Below, piece after piece: positions 17,095 through 25,272 of a DNA stretch of 64,000 nucleotides. Made by a program: the position numbers and the translations under genes. The first letter of the stretch is position 1, and the number at the start of each line of letters is the position of its first letter. The notes under the pieces are model-generated. The model was not told the DNA's origin. It did no database searches and saw only the letters and a program-made list of their open reading frames with translations. The stretch comes from Allohahella marinimesophila (lineage in GTDB: Bacteria > Pseudomonadota > Gammaproteobacteria > Pseudomonadales > Oleiphilaceae). The stretch is taken from positions 124,001-188,000 of the forward strand of contig NZ_BAABBO010000001.1 of NCBI RefSeq assembly GCF_039538005.1. Direction: 5' to 3'.

Positions 17095-18108
17095 TCATCC
17101 TCCTACACTAACAATATTAGGTTTCAATACAGCTTGAATTAAATCGCGTAGACCCGGTGGGTCCAGCAAAGTAATGTCTTGGCTCGGTCCAAGTAGCTTA
17201 AGACTCAGTGGGAAGCGCAGATCTGTACGCAAAGGTTCAAAGTGGCGTACGCGATACTGATGGTGATATCGCTCACGCACCGTACACTCGAGCGTCAGAT
17301 ACCCTAAATGTTGGTGATCGGCATCCACTAATGCCACTTCATCTTTCTCCGATAATTCACCCACCAAGTGCAGGCGATCGCCGAGGGCGAATGCGCCTAC
17401 GAACATGCGCCTGGAGAACCCCTTGTCCCGTTTCAATTGCAGTTGATTCACAATGCTGACATGACTGTCGGGCGGCACATCACGGGTAACTACGCATGAC
17501 GGGCTGATGAAAACGTTGTCGCCGATACTAATCGAGCCGAGGATGCGAGCACCTGCGCCCACTTCGACACGATTTCCCAATTTCGGGTGGCGCTTCCCGC
17601 CATTATTATCAGCTATACCGGAGGCCCCTAATGTGACCCCACATAGTACGTAACAATCATCCCCGATTTCGCAGGTTTCACCAATGACAGTTCCAAACCC
17701 ATGGTCCAGCACAAAACGCTTACCGATACACGCAGCAGGGTGGATCTCCGCCCCTGAATGCAACTTACCCATACTGGCTAACTTATGCGCGATGATTTCT
17801 CGTCCCGGAATGTCATGACTCAGCCATATTTGGTGCGACAAGCGGTAAAACAGCACTGCCTGAAAGGAAGCATAAGCTTCAACAACTAGATCCATGCGCC
17901 CTCGAGAAGCCGGGTCGCGCGCAGTATAAGCCTGAAGGTCCTCTGAGACCTGTTGCAGAACAATAGCTAGAATCCCTTCAAGACGACCTCCCAAATTATC
18001 CACATCCTCAGATTTGAGCGCAGAAATCAGGTGACTCTGCAGTCGACTAGATAGCTCCAAGTTATCGAGGTATCCCCACATCCTGTGCACTCTCCATAGT
18101 GATGTCAT
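17095..18108 (-). CDS. Serine O-acetyltransferase with C-terminal extension
   Basis: 337 residues, well above the usual 180-270. Start ATG 18108 follows directly on the cysteine synthase stop (TGA ATG); an internal ATG (MWGYLDNL) with GGAG upstream is an alternative. A helical N-terminal region leads to left-handed beta-helix hexapeptide repeats with the family active site DHGFGTVIGET and GGKRHPKLGNRVEVGAGARILG. It makes O-acetylserine from serine and acetyl-CoA. From about residue 225 to the end is an extra domain I do not recognise (ALGDRLHLVGELSEKDEV, RERYHHQYRVRHFEPL). Operon context supports cysteine synthesis. Confidence 0.87.
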   Translation of the reverse strand: MTSLWRVHRMWGYLDNLELSSRLQSHLISALKSEDVDNLGGRLEGILAIVLQQVSEDLQAYTARDPASRGRMDLVVEAYASFQAVLFYRLSHQIWLSHDIPGREIIAHKLASMGKLHSGAEIHPAACIGKRFVLDHGFGTVIGETCEIGDDCYVLCGVTLGASGIADNNGGKRHPKLGNRVEVGAGARILGSISIGDNVFISPSCVVTRDVPPDSHVSIVNQLQLKRDKGFSRRMFVGAFALGDRLHLVGELSEKDEVALVDADHQHLGYLTLECTVRERYHHQYRVRHFEPLRTDLRFPLSLKLLGPSQDITLLDPPGLRDLIQAVLKPNIVSVGG

Positions 18109-19023
18109 TCATTCAAAGTGAGGCAGATAACCTTCAACTCCGTCGTAAATCAGCGTAAACACCCGCGTATTCGATGGTAGTTCTCCAGCCAGATCCGCGA
18201 TTGCAACCAGATTTGCAGCAGAAGACAGCCCGAGGCTGACGCCGTCGCAACGCATAGTTCGACGTACCCGCTCCAGGCAGGCTTGCTTGGTGACCTTCAA
18301 CATTCCATCAAGTACACCAAGGTTTAGGATGCTGGGCACAAGTCCTATGGAGAGACCTTGAATTTCGTGGGGGCCGTGGCGGTCGCTTAACAGGTCGCAC
18401 TGCTCGGGCTCTACGCCAAAGACGCGTAACGACGGCCACTGATTTTTCAAAGTTTCCCCGAGACCTGTGATGTGTCCACCCGTTCCAATACCAGCTACTA
18501 AACAGTCCAAAGGATTGTTTTCGAAGTCTCGGAGGATCTCCTGGGCAGTCGTGCGTCGATGGATTTCTGGATTCGCCGGATTCCGTTGCTGGTTAAGCAT
18601 GACGAACCGTGGATTTTCCAGCTGCAACTCCATAGCCCTTTCTCCGTGAGAATTGTTACCCCGCCGACTGTCAGATAGGACCACCTCTGCGCCGTATAAA
18701 CGCAACAACTTCTGTTTTTCGGGACTGTAGTTGTCTGGTATAACAAGGACAATTCTATAGCCTTGAATATTGCCCGCAATAGCCAATCCTATCCCTGTAT
18801 TTCCGCCACTCGGTTCAATGATTGTCTGACCGCTACCTGGCACGAGGAGTCCTCGCCGCTCGGCGTCACGTATCATTGCCAAGGCAATGCGTGCCTTATG
18901 GCTACCCCCAGGGTTTTGCGACTCAAGTTTTGCATATACGTTTAGTCCTGTTTCGGCGCTAAAGGCTGGTAGCCTTACTATCGGAGTCTCGCCGATGGTT
19001 TCCAGGATATTCTCGTAGATCAT
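18109..19023 (-). CDS. PLP-dependent cysteine synthase (CysK/CysM family)
   Basis: 304 residues from ATG 19023. It is a fold-type II PLP enzyme: the PLP lysine is K43 in PGGSHKARI, the asparagine loop is EPSGGNTGIG, and the phosphate-binding loop is GIGTGGHITG. It condenses O-acetylserine (or O-phosphoserine) with a sulfur donor. Neighbours encode a sulfur-carrier/E1/rhodanese fusion, a JAMM peptidase and a serine acetyltransferase. The donor is therefore likely a protein thiocarboxylate, as with mycobacterial CysM and CysO, rather than free sulfide. That donor choice is inferred from context. Confidence 0.9.
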   Translation of the reverse strand: MIYENILETIGETPIVRLPAFSAETGLNVYAKLESQNPGGSHKARIALAMIRDAERRGLLVPGSGQTIIEPSGGNTGIGLAIAGNIQGYRIVLVIPDNYSPEKQKLLRLYGAEVVLSDSRRGNNSHGERAMELQLENPRFVMLNQQRNPANPEIHRRTTAQEILRDFENNPLDCLVAGIGTGGHITGLGETLKNQWPSLRVFGVEPEQCDLLSDRHGPHEIQGLSIGLVPSILNLGVLDGMLKVTKQACLERVRRTMRCDGVSLGLSSAANLVAIADLAGELPSNTRVFTLIYDGVEGYLPHFE

Positions 19024-19030
19024 GGGAACC

Positions 19031-20446
19031 TCAGTACAGTGGCATGTCGTGGTCTATATCACGCGCCCATCCTTTGATACCTCCCTGAAGAACCTGAATT
19101 TTGGAGAAGCCGGCATCCAACAACTGTAGTGCAGCACGTTCAGCACGAGGGCCGCCAAAGCAGATCAGGCACAGGTGGCGTCCCTGATCCAACTCAGCCA
19201 GCCGCTCAGCCAAATCGCCCAAAGGTATGTTAAGCGCACCAGAGAGCTGACAAACTTCCAACTCATTTGGTTCGCGAACGTCTATCAGTTGCAGGTTCTC
19301 GCCGTTAGCAATACTCAGGTGTAGCTGCGAGGGACGGATAAAAAAATCCGCTGAGAGTTTTTTGTCGGAGGCTACAACAGAGTTGCAGACTATGGGCGCT
19401 TCCGTCTGCAATTCACGACTGGTGCGCGCCGAAGAGCAGGTGAGGCAGTCCGACCGGCGCTTGAAGCATATTTCCGAGAACTTCATCGCGAGGGCATCAA
19501 AGCGTAGTAATCGTCCTGTTAGAGGCTCACCAATATTGAGGATTAGCTTAATTGTCTCAGTAGCCTGAATCAGCCCTACCACGCCCGGCAGTACACCGAT
19601 TACCCCTCCAGCATTACAATTAGGCGCGAGTTCGGCAGGAGGGCTTTTAGGGTAGAGGCAGCGGTAGCAGGGACCATCTTGGTGGTTGAACAGGCTGATT
19701 TGTCCGTCGAATCGGTGCAGTGCTCCGTATACTAACGGGCGCCCAAGCAGCACGCAGGCGTCGTTAAGCAAGTAACGGGTGGCGAAGTTATCAGTGCCAT
19801 CTACCACTAAGTCATAATCGCCCACGAGGTCGATTGCATTGTCGGGAGTCAAAGCGCAATCGTAGGCGTTGACGCGAATATCGGGATTTAGGTCTTCCAG
19901 TCTGCGACGCGCCGATTCGACTTTAGCCATGCCGAGGGTAGCGGTGCCGTGCACCACCTGACGCTGCAGATTGCTGCTTTCTACCCGATCAAAATCCACC
20001 AAGCCGAGCGTACCGACACCAGCTGCAGCAAGATAGAGGCTGACAGGTGAGCCCAGACCACCGGTCCCAATCACCAATACGCGGGCTTTTTTCAGTCGTA
20101 ACTGCCCCCCGCGGCCGACATCAGGCAGAGTAATATGTCGGACATAGCGGCGTACCTCATCGTTGCTCAGTTCGTCACAGTCCAATCCGCCGGATGTAGC
20201 GAGCATAATATCTAGCTCGGCTCCGGGTAACAGCTGGCTATCGGCGTCGACTAACTCTCCACCAGCGGTGAGCAGAAAGTGTTCTTTGAACTGATCGTTA
20301 TTGTAGAACAGGTGCTCACGCAGCCCTGTATGCTGGTCGCAAACGTCATTGACAAGCTCACGAACTGTACTGCCCTCGCCTTGCAAACGAGCAGCAGGCA
20401 ACTTAGCGACCTTGGTCAACACTTCCGGAAATATCACCACACTCAT
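19031..20446 (-). CDS. MoaD-like sulfur carrier / MoeB-like E1 / rhodanese fusion
   Basis: 471 residues from ATG 20446, seven bases after AAGGAG; an upstream TTG at 20452 is less likely. Residues 1-87 form a beta-grasp MoaD/ThiS-like domain ending in LATSGG (Gly86-Gly87). An E1 adenylating domain follows directly: GTGGLG at 127-132, DFDRVESSNLQRQV, DGTDNF, and zinc cysteines CYRC and CLTC. The last 100 residues are a rhodanese domain with Cys429 in CFGGPR. Adenylation and sulfur transfer to the Gly-Gly end would give a thiocarboxylate for cysteine synthase. Because the carrier is fused internally, release probably needs cleavage after Gly87. Confidence 0.88.
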   Translation of the reverse strand: MSVVIFPEVLTKVAKLPAARLQGEGSTVRELVNDVCDQHTGLREHLFYNNDQFKEHFLLTAGGELVDADSQLLPGAELDIMLATSGGLDCDELSNDEVRRYVRHITLPDVGRGGQLRLKKARVLVIGTGGLGSPVSLYLAAAGVGTLGLVDFDRVESSNLQRQVVHGTATLGMAKVESARRRLEDLNPDIRVNAYDCALTPDNAIDLVGDYDLVVDGTDNFATRYLLNDACVLLGRPLVYGALHRFDGQISLFNHQDGPCYRCLYPKSPPAELAPNCNAGGVIGVLPGVVGLIQATETIKLILNIGEPLTGRLLRFDALAMKFSEICFKRRSDCLTCSSARTSRELQTEAPIVCNSVVASDKKLSADFFIRPSQLHLSIANGENLQLIDVREPNELEVCQLSGALNIPLGDLAERLAELDQGRHLCLICFGGPRAERAALQLLDAGFSKIQVLQGGIKGWARDIDHDMPLY

Positions 20447-20921
20447 TCTCAAACTCCTTTTTAAGGTCGTTACAGGGAACCGGAAAATTCCGGCTGCAAA
20501 CGAAATTCTTGCCGTTCCACTCGAATAGCTTCGCGCCTATCGCCTCTCCAGCGCGAACATCCACTACCAAATAGGACACGGGGTAGATAGGTTGCCCAAT
20601 GAACAGCGCTTTATCTTCATCCTCTCGGCTGAAATAAGCGCCTACGTCAGGGTGCGAGTGATAAATAACCTGAACCGGGTTGTCGCTTTGCAGGCTTCTA
20701 TTCAGCAGCATGGTGTCGGCCACCGCTAACGTGTAGCCGTTCGCGGCATTGCGCCGGTAGATATTGGGGCTGCGCTCGTTGAGCTGGTTCTGGATGTTCT
20801 CGCCGCAGTGCACACGGGCATCGGCGAAAATAAAACCACAACATTCTTCGGGGTAGGTATCGGCGGCATGGCGATAGATGACCTGCAAGACCTGGTGCTC
20901 GAAGACATCCTTGCCAGTCAT
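20403..20921 (-). CDS. JAMM/MPN+ metallopeptidase (Mec+ family)
   Basis: 172 residues from ATG 20921, with GAGGGAG upstream. The start overlaps the EamA stop as ATGA, and the end overlaps the fusion gene by 44 bases. The complete JAMM zinc site is visible: Glu at 25/26 (YPEECCGF), H88-S-H90-P, seven residues, S98, and D101. Mec+ enzymes cleave after the Gly-Gly of ubiquitin-like sulfur carriers, either freeing cysteine from the CysO adduct or trimming a tail to expose Gly-Gly. Both roles are possible here, and the neighbouring carrier has an internal Gly-Gly. Confidence 0.9.
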   Translation of the reverse strand: MTGKDVFEHQVLQVIYRHAADTYPEECCGFIFADARVHCGENIQNQLNERSPNIYRRNAANGYTLAVADTMLLNRSLQSDNPVQVIYHSHPDVGAYFSREDEDKALFIGQPIYPVSYLVVDVRAGEAIGAKLFEWNGKNFVCSRNFPVPCNDLKKEFENECGDISGSVDQGR

Positions 20922-21868
20922 CGCGTCTCCCTCTTCGCCAGAATTTTTTCCATCGGCACCTTGGTGATGGCGAATCCAGCTAAAAGAAGTGCGGAATAGA
21001 AAGCGAGATCGCCCGAAATCTGCTGTCCCTCGTACCAGGATCCGATGATCACAGCGAACACCGGGAAAATGATAAATACGAAGGAGAGGATCACCGGACT
21101 CAGGCGTTTGAGCAGGAAGAAGTACACGATAAAGCCCCCCACCGAAGCGAACAAACCGAGGTAAATCAGCGCCCACCAAGAGCTCGAGCTGAAAGTGGCA
21201 AAGTCAGGCTGCTCCACACCCAGCCCGACAAGGAACAGCATGAACCCTGACAGGCCTATAGGTATGGTGTTGTATGTAATGACGCTGATCTCAGCGCCTT
21301 TCTGTTTGGTAACCACATAGCACAAGGCGTGCATCACTGCGGCGAAGAGAATCGCTAGCACACCGAGGAATTCAGAGTTATCGAGACTCAGTCCCTGTCC
21401 ACGAAGAATCATGAACAGGCTGCCGAAACCGATGGCAATCCCCATAACCTGCGTCAAATAGATGCGTTCGCGCAGAAAAATTGAGGAAAAGATTAAAATG
21501 AATACCGGCATGCAGCTGAATAACAGTGCAGTGAGGCCTGAAGAAACGTGGGTTTCTCCGTAGTTGAGCAAGTAGTACGGTACGCTAAAATAGCTGAGTG
21601 TCACAAAGATGAAGAATCCCCCACGGCCACGGGGAAAGAATATTGAGTCGCCTCGCATCAGAGCAAAACTGAGGAACAATGGAAAAGCGATCAGGAAGCG
21701 GAGACCAGATGCAGTGAGTGGTGGTACCGTTTCTACGGCGATCTTGATACCCAGCCAAGTGGTTCCCCAGCTGATACATACAATCAAAAACAGAAGACTG
21801 GTGATAATCGCCCCAAACCACTGCTTCCTGGAACTACCATTACTTTCAACTAAAGTTGTAATTGGCAT
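20918..21868 (-). CDS. EamA (DMT superfamily) exporter
   Basis: 316 residues from ATG 21868, behind AAGGA. Ten hydrophobic segments form two EamA repeats, the first starting LLFLIVCISWGTTWLGIKIAVETVPP and the second around residue 160 (LGVLAILFAAVMHALCYVV). EamA-family members export metabolites; YdeD/EamA of E. coli exports cysteine and O-acetylserine. As first gene of the cysteine operon, its likely job is to relieve excess cysteine, O-acetylserine or a related thiol. The cargo is inferred from neighbours. Confidence 0.88.
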   Translation of the reverse strand: MPITTLVESNGSSRKQWFGAIITSLLFLIVCISWGTTWLGIKIAVETVPPLTASGLRFLIAFPLFLSFALMRGDSIFFPRGRGGFFIFVTLSYFSVPYYLLNYGETHVSSGLTALLFSCMPVFILIFSSIFLRERIYLTQVMGIAIGFGSLFMILRGQGLSLDNSEFLGVLAILFAAVMHALCYVVTKQKGAEISVITYNTIPIGLSGFMLFLVGLGVEQPDFATFSSSSWWALIYLGLFASVGGFIVYFFLLKRLSPVILSFVFIIFPVFAVIIGSWYEGQQISGDLAFYSALLLAGFAITKVPMEKILAKRETR

Positions 21869-21959
21869 GACGACAATCCTTTCTGCCTGCTAAATTGAAC
21901 CCATTAATAAGATTGTCACTTAATATTGATACCACTCAATCAGGCTAATAGGATCAAAG
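21869..21959. promoter_or_regulatory. Divergent promoter region between eamA operon and MocR gene
   Basis: This 91-bp, A+T-rich gap must hold both promoters. A perfect dyad ATTGA-TACCAC-TCAAT lies at 21926-21941, with TAAT-type flanks, centred about 25 bp upstream of the MocR start. MocR regulators usually bind the shared spacer of divergent target genes, so this dyad is a candidate operator controlling both directions. No strong consensus -35/-10 pair is evident. Confidence 0.4.
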
Positions 21960-23372
21960 ATGGCTGTCAAACCAATTATTGACACGGTGTCATTAATGAA
22001 GGACGCGTTAAATTCAGGGCAAGGTGCAAAGTACAAACGCCTCGCTGGAGCCATGGAAGTTAAGATACTTGAAGGGGTTATCGAAGGGGGCGCGAAGTTA
22101 CCGCCCCATCGCACCCTGGCGGACAGGCTCGGAGTAACAATTGGCACGGTAAGTCGTGCCTATGCTGAACTCGAACATATGGGGCTCGTAATGGCGCGGG
22201 TGGGTGACGGCACCTTCGTACGTCAGCGCGGCCCCCAGCATCAACGCGACAGTGGTTTCAGCAATTTTATCGTTGAGGTGCCTGATCAGTACGACATGAG
22301 TCGAAACATGCACATCTCGGGCGCTGAGACCTCACTTCTCGGCGAAAGCCTTATGGAACTCGCCCGGGACACTCAGTCCCTCCGAGAGCTGACGCTTTAC
22401 ACCCCCGAGGCGGGACTTGAGCGCTACCGACAGGCTGGCGCGACCTGGCTCGCCCACGGAAATTTCAATCCTCAGGCAGATCAGGTGTTATGCACTAACG
22501 GCGGTCAGCATGGGCTGTTATGCACCCTTATGGCTTTAATGCGTGCGGGCGATACAATTGTCACCGAACATCTGACTTACCCGGGTCTCATTACCGCTGC
22601 ACGCATGCTAGGCATCAAAATTCTCGGCGCAGAGATGGATGAAGAAGGTCTGACTCCAGCATCTCTCGATGAACTCTGTCAATACAACCGCATCTCCGCA
22701 ATCTACTGTACGCCGACCTTGCAAAACCCAACTACGGGCGTACTTTCTCCACAGCGGAGAGCTGCTATCGTTGAAATCTGTCGTAGACATAATCTGCTAA
22801 TCATCGAGGATGAGGCACATGCTGTTCTTGTAGAAGACCGTCCGCCGCCCATGAGTTTTTTCGCGCCCGAGCGCAGCATTCTGATAAGCAGCCTGAGTAA
22901 GGCTGTAGCAGCTGGTTTGCGGGTAGGCTTTCTCCATGCGCCGCCGATGCTGATCGGCCGGGTTACAGCAGCTCTGCGTGCCTCTTGCTGGATGGCAACG
23001 CCACTGGCAATGGAACTCGCTACCAAGTGGATTGAGGCTGGTATTGCAGAGAAGCTGCTACGTGATCAAATAGGAGAAATCAGTCGGCGCAAAGAGCTGG
23101 TGCAGGGGCTGTTGGAGGGGTTGGCCTATCGAACCCACCCTCAAAGCCCCCACTTCTGGATTGAAGTTCCCGAACCGTGGCGAGCATCTGAGATTGAGTC
23201 CGAACTGAAACTCAAGAGTTATCGGATCACAACGGCAGAGGCGTTCGCCGTCGGCAGGGCTGCGGTGCCGCAGTTCGTTCGGGCTAGCGTCACTAATGCA
23301 TCACACAACGATCAATTGCTTTTTGAAGGATTTCAGACACTCGCCGACACCCTGCGCCGGGACAATTGTTGA
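21960..23372 (+). CDS. MocR-type GntR/aminotransferase transcription regulator
   Basis: 470 residues from ATG 21960, behind AGGA. The N-terminal GntR winged helix spans about residues 25-90 (LPPHRTLADRLGVTIGTVSRAYAELEHMGLV). A fold-type I aminotransferase domain fills the rest, with the PLP lysine in SSLSKAVAAGLRVGF and the ring-contact Asp in IIEDEAHA. MocR proteins sense PLP-linked amino compounds and control adjacent genes. It is divergent from the cysteine operon, so that operon is its probable target, perhaps with cysteine, O-acetylserine or serine as effector. Confidence 0.92.
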   Translation: MAVKPIIDTVSLMKDALNSGQGAKYKRLAGAMEVKILEGVIEGGAKLPPHRTLADRLGVTIGTVSRAYAELEHMGLVMARVGDGTFVRQRGPQHQRDSGFSNFIVEVPDQYDMSRNMHISGAETSLLGESLMELARDTQSLRELTLYTPEAGLERYRQAGATWLAHGNFNPQADQVLCTNGGQHGLLCTLMALMRAGDTIVTEHLTYPGLITAARMLGIKILGAEMDEEGLTPASLDELCQYNRISAIYCTPTLQNPTTGVLSPQRRAAIVEICRRHNLLIIEDEAHAVLVEDRPPPMSFFAPERSILISSLSKAVAAGLRVGFLHAPPMLIGRVTAALRASCWMATPLAMELATKWIEAGIAEKLLRDQIGEISRRKELVQGLLEGLAYRTHPQSPHFWIEVPEPWRASEIESELKLKSYRITTAEAFAVGRAAVPQFVRASVTNASHNDQLLFEGFQTLADTLRRDNC

Positions 23373-23395
23373 ATCGATGGATGACAAACGGCTAG

Positions 23396-23536
23396 CTGGC
23401 GCTAAATGCCGCCCACACGCATAAGGTACAGCTCGATCAGGTGATCGAAACCATGCGCCAGACCGGGCTCGACATGTCTCGTAAGTACAAGGAGACAAGC
23501 GAGGGTGGGTTGGCGGTCAATGTTATTGAATGCTAA
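23396..23536 (+). pseudogene. 3' remnant of an L-serine dehydratase gene (sdaA-like)
   Basis: An open frame without start codon reads LALNAAHTHKVQLDQVIE, then TMRQTGLDMSRKYKETSEGG and LAVNVIEC before TAA at 23534. This closely follows the C-terminal end of bacterial L-serine dehydratases (VSLDKVIETM, GKDMNAKYRETSRGGLA). Only 46 codons remain; an in-frame TAG at 23393 and unrelated sequence precede it. It lies 24 bp after the MocR gene, so the rest of the gene was probably lost when the cysteine block arrived or rearranged. Confidence 0.8.
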
Positions 23537-23540
23537 AGGC

Positions 23541-24374
23541 TCACTGAGGAGCAGAACACGGCCGCTCTCCCCGTGACAGCCGTGCATTTATCTCATCAAC
23601 CACAGATGGCAGATCAGCGATGGTGTCGATCAGGAAATCTGGCTGGGCAGGCGCGAACTGGCGCTCAATGCCTGAACGTTTTTCCGCCAGCACAGTGGCA
23701 GGCATATCACGAAACTCGGCGTAGCTGAGCCCCAGTGCGTTACCTGAACAGGTCAGTGCAACAGTCCACATGCCGGCCCGGCGGCCCTCAAGAATGCCAG
23801 GTACGGTATCGTCCACCTTTACGCAGGCCGCTACGTCCGCGATGCCGAGCGCAATCACATTGGCAAGCGCCTGAGCTGGATAGGGTCGTCCGTTGGGCAC
23901 CTCGTCGCTGGCCACCACATGGTCAGCCTCGAACCCCTGCTCTCGGGCCCGGGCGACCACCTGCGCCATCACTATGGCGGGATAGCCCGAGCAGGACCCG
24001 ATCTTGATCCCCTGCCGCCGCAGTTCGGCGATGGCCTCCAATGCCTTGGGAATCAGTGCCGAGTGTTCACTAATCTTGGCGATCTGCAGCGGCATGAATC
24101 GCTCGTACAAGTCCGTGACGTCTCTATCGCTGGGGAAGTGCCCCATGGCCTGTTCGAAACGGCCGGCGATCGCCGGATCGTCGCAGAGACTGCGAATGTG
24201 GTCCCACTTTCCCACACCCATGGGTCCACGAGCCTCTGCCAGGCTGATCGCAACATTCACTTCGGCGAAGGCTTCAACAAAAATCTGGGTAGGTGCGAAA
24301 GAACCGAAGTCCACCACAGTGCCTGCCCAATCGAGGATGGCGGCTTCGAGCCGTTCAGGGGTACGATATTGCAT
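23541..24374 (-). CDS. phnX: Phosphonoacetaldehyde hydrolase
   Basis: 277 residues from ATG 24374. A HAD-superfamily phosphonatase: the nucleophile motif ILDWAGTVVDFG, the Schiff-base lysine in MGVGKWDHIR, the motif SCSGYPAIVM, and KVDDTVPGILEGRRAGMWTV. It splits phosphonoacetaldehyde into acetaldehyde and phosphate in 2-aminoethylphosphonate use. The usual partner phnW is not in the window, so the substrate must come from genes elsewhere. The gene is convergent with the sdaA remnant, five bases away. Length and motifs are normal. Confidence 0.92.
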   Translation of the reverse strand: MQYRTPERLEAAILDWAGTVVDFGSFAPTQIFVEAFAEVNVAISLAEARGPMGVGKWDHIRSLCDDPAIAGRFEQAMGHFPSDRDVTDLYERFMPLQIAKISEHSALIPKALEAIAELRRQGIKIGSCSGYPAIVMAQVVARAREQGFEADHVVASDEVPNGRPYPAQALANVIALGIADVAACVKVDDTVPGILEGRRAGMWTVALTCSGNALGLSYAEFRDMPATVLAEKRSGIERQFAPAQPDFLIDTIADLPSVVDEINARLSRGERPCSAPQ

Positions 24375-24594
24375 AACGCTGTCTCAAGTTGGAACGTCCA
24401 AAGGCGGACGGCATTTGTCTACGACCATTTCGAAACAGAGAGAATGCTACAAATAGATGTCAGGACTATGACATTCGGGCGACCAGAGACCTTGGCCAAG
24501 GCTAGCGATACCCATGTCATCTGCTAGTGACCACTTGATATAGTCACTTCGGCAATATATATTAATGACTATAGCCAATGACCAGGGTGTAATT

Positions 24595-24831
24595 ATGCAT
24601 CAGGAACACGTGACAAAATCCCAGTTCAAAGCCAAGGCCCTTGAGTATTTTCGTCAGGTTGAAACATCTGGTGAGACCGTCGTGGTAACAGATCGGGGTC
24701 ACCCAACAATCGAGATCCGACGCTATCGCACTGATCAGCGCTCTCCCTTGGAGAAGTTGAGAGGGAGTGTGGTTGAGTACAAAGCGCCTACTGAGCCTGT
24801 CGCTGAGGACGATTGGGAGGCAATGTCTTGA
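24595..24831 (+). CDS. Phd/YefM-type antitoxin
   Basis: 78 residues from ATG 24595, behind AGGG; an upstream ATG at 24565 would add ten residues. The Phd/YefM fold is evident: KSQFKAKALEYFRQVETSGETVVVTDRGHPTIEIRRY binds DNA, and the C-terminal tail (PVAEDDWEAMS) should neutralise the toxin. The stop overlaps the toxin start as TTGA, so the pair is translationally coupled. A+T-rich sequence with repeated TAGTCAC/TGACTA motifs at about 24525-24575 is a likely autoregulatory operator. Confidence 0.87.
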   Translation: MHQEHVTKSQFKAKALEYFRQVETSGETVVVTDRGHPTIEIRRYRTDQRSPLEKLRGSVVEYKAPTEPVAEDDWEAMS

Positions 24832-25229
24832 TTGTTGTGGATACCCACACGCTTGTTTGGTGGGTCCACGGCGATAGCCAGTTGTCACCAAACGCAAAAT
24901 CAGCCATCGAGAGTGAGCTTTCGACTGAGGCTGGCGTGGTTCTGGTGTCTGCAATCTCGGCGTGGGAAATCGCGATGCTGGTTAAAGCAGATCGACTGAC
25001 GCTCACCATGGGAATAGATGATTGGCTCAAAACTGTTTCAGATATCGAAGGTGTGCGGTTTGTGCCAGTGGATAATGAGGTAGGTGTAGAGTCAACCCGG
25101 CTACCGGGTGACTTTCACAAAGATCCAGCGGATCGAATGATTGTCGCACTGGCCCGGCACCTGAACGTGCCGCTAGTGACGGCAGACACGAAAATTCGCG
25201 CCTATAAGTATGTTCAGTCCGTCTGGTGA
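24828..25229 (+). CDS. PIN-domain toxin (VapC family)
   Basis: 133 residues from TTG 24828, seven bases after GGGAGG. PIN-domain acidic residues are present: Asp in IVVDTHTLVWW, Glu in ISAWEIAML, and Asp in HKDPADRMIVALAR followed by VTADTKI. VapC toxins cut tRNA or rRNA and arrest growth; this one pairs with a Phd-type antitoxin, a common combination. The pair is intact and could stabilise this part of the chromosome. Confidence 0.9.
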   Translation: MIVVDTHTLVWWVHGDSQLSPNAKSAIESELSTEAGVVLVSAISAWEIAMLVKADRLTLTMGIDDWLKTVSDIEGVRFVPVDNEVGVESTRLPGDFHKDPADRMIVALARHLNVPLVTADTKIRAYKYVQSVW

Positions 25230-25272
25230 CGCAAAGCCGGGCTCGTAGTATCGGGGTGGAGGCGCCAATCTC

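Noticed and set aside
20922..21179. N-terminal extension of the JAMM peptidase gene
   Set aside because: This part is the shadow of the EamA gene; ATG 20921 has GAGGGAG upstream and gives the normal family start.
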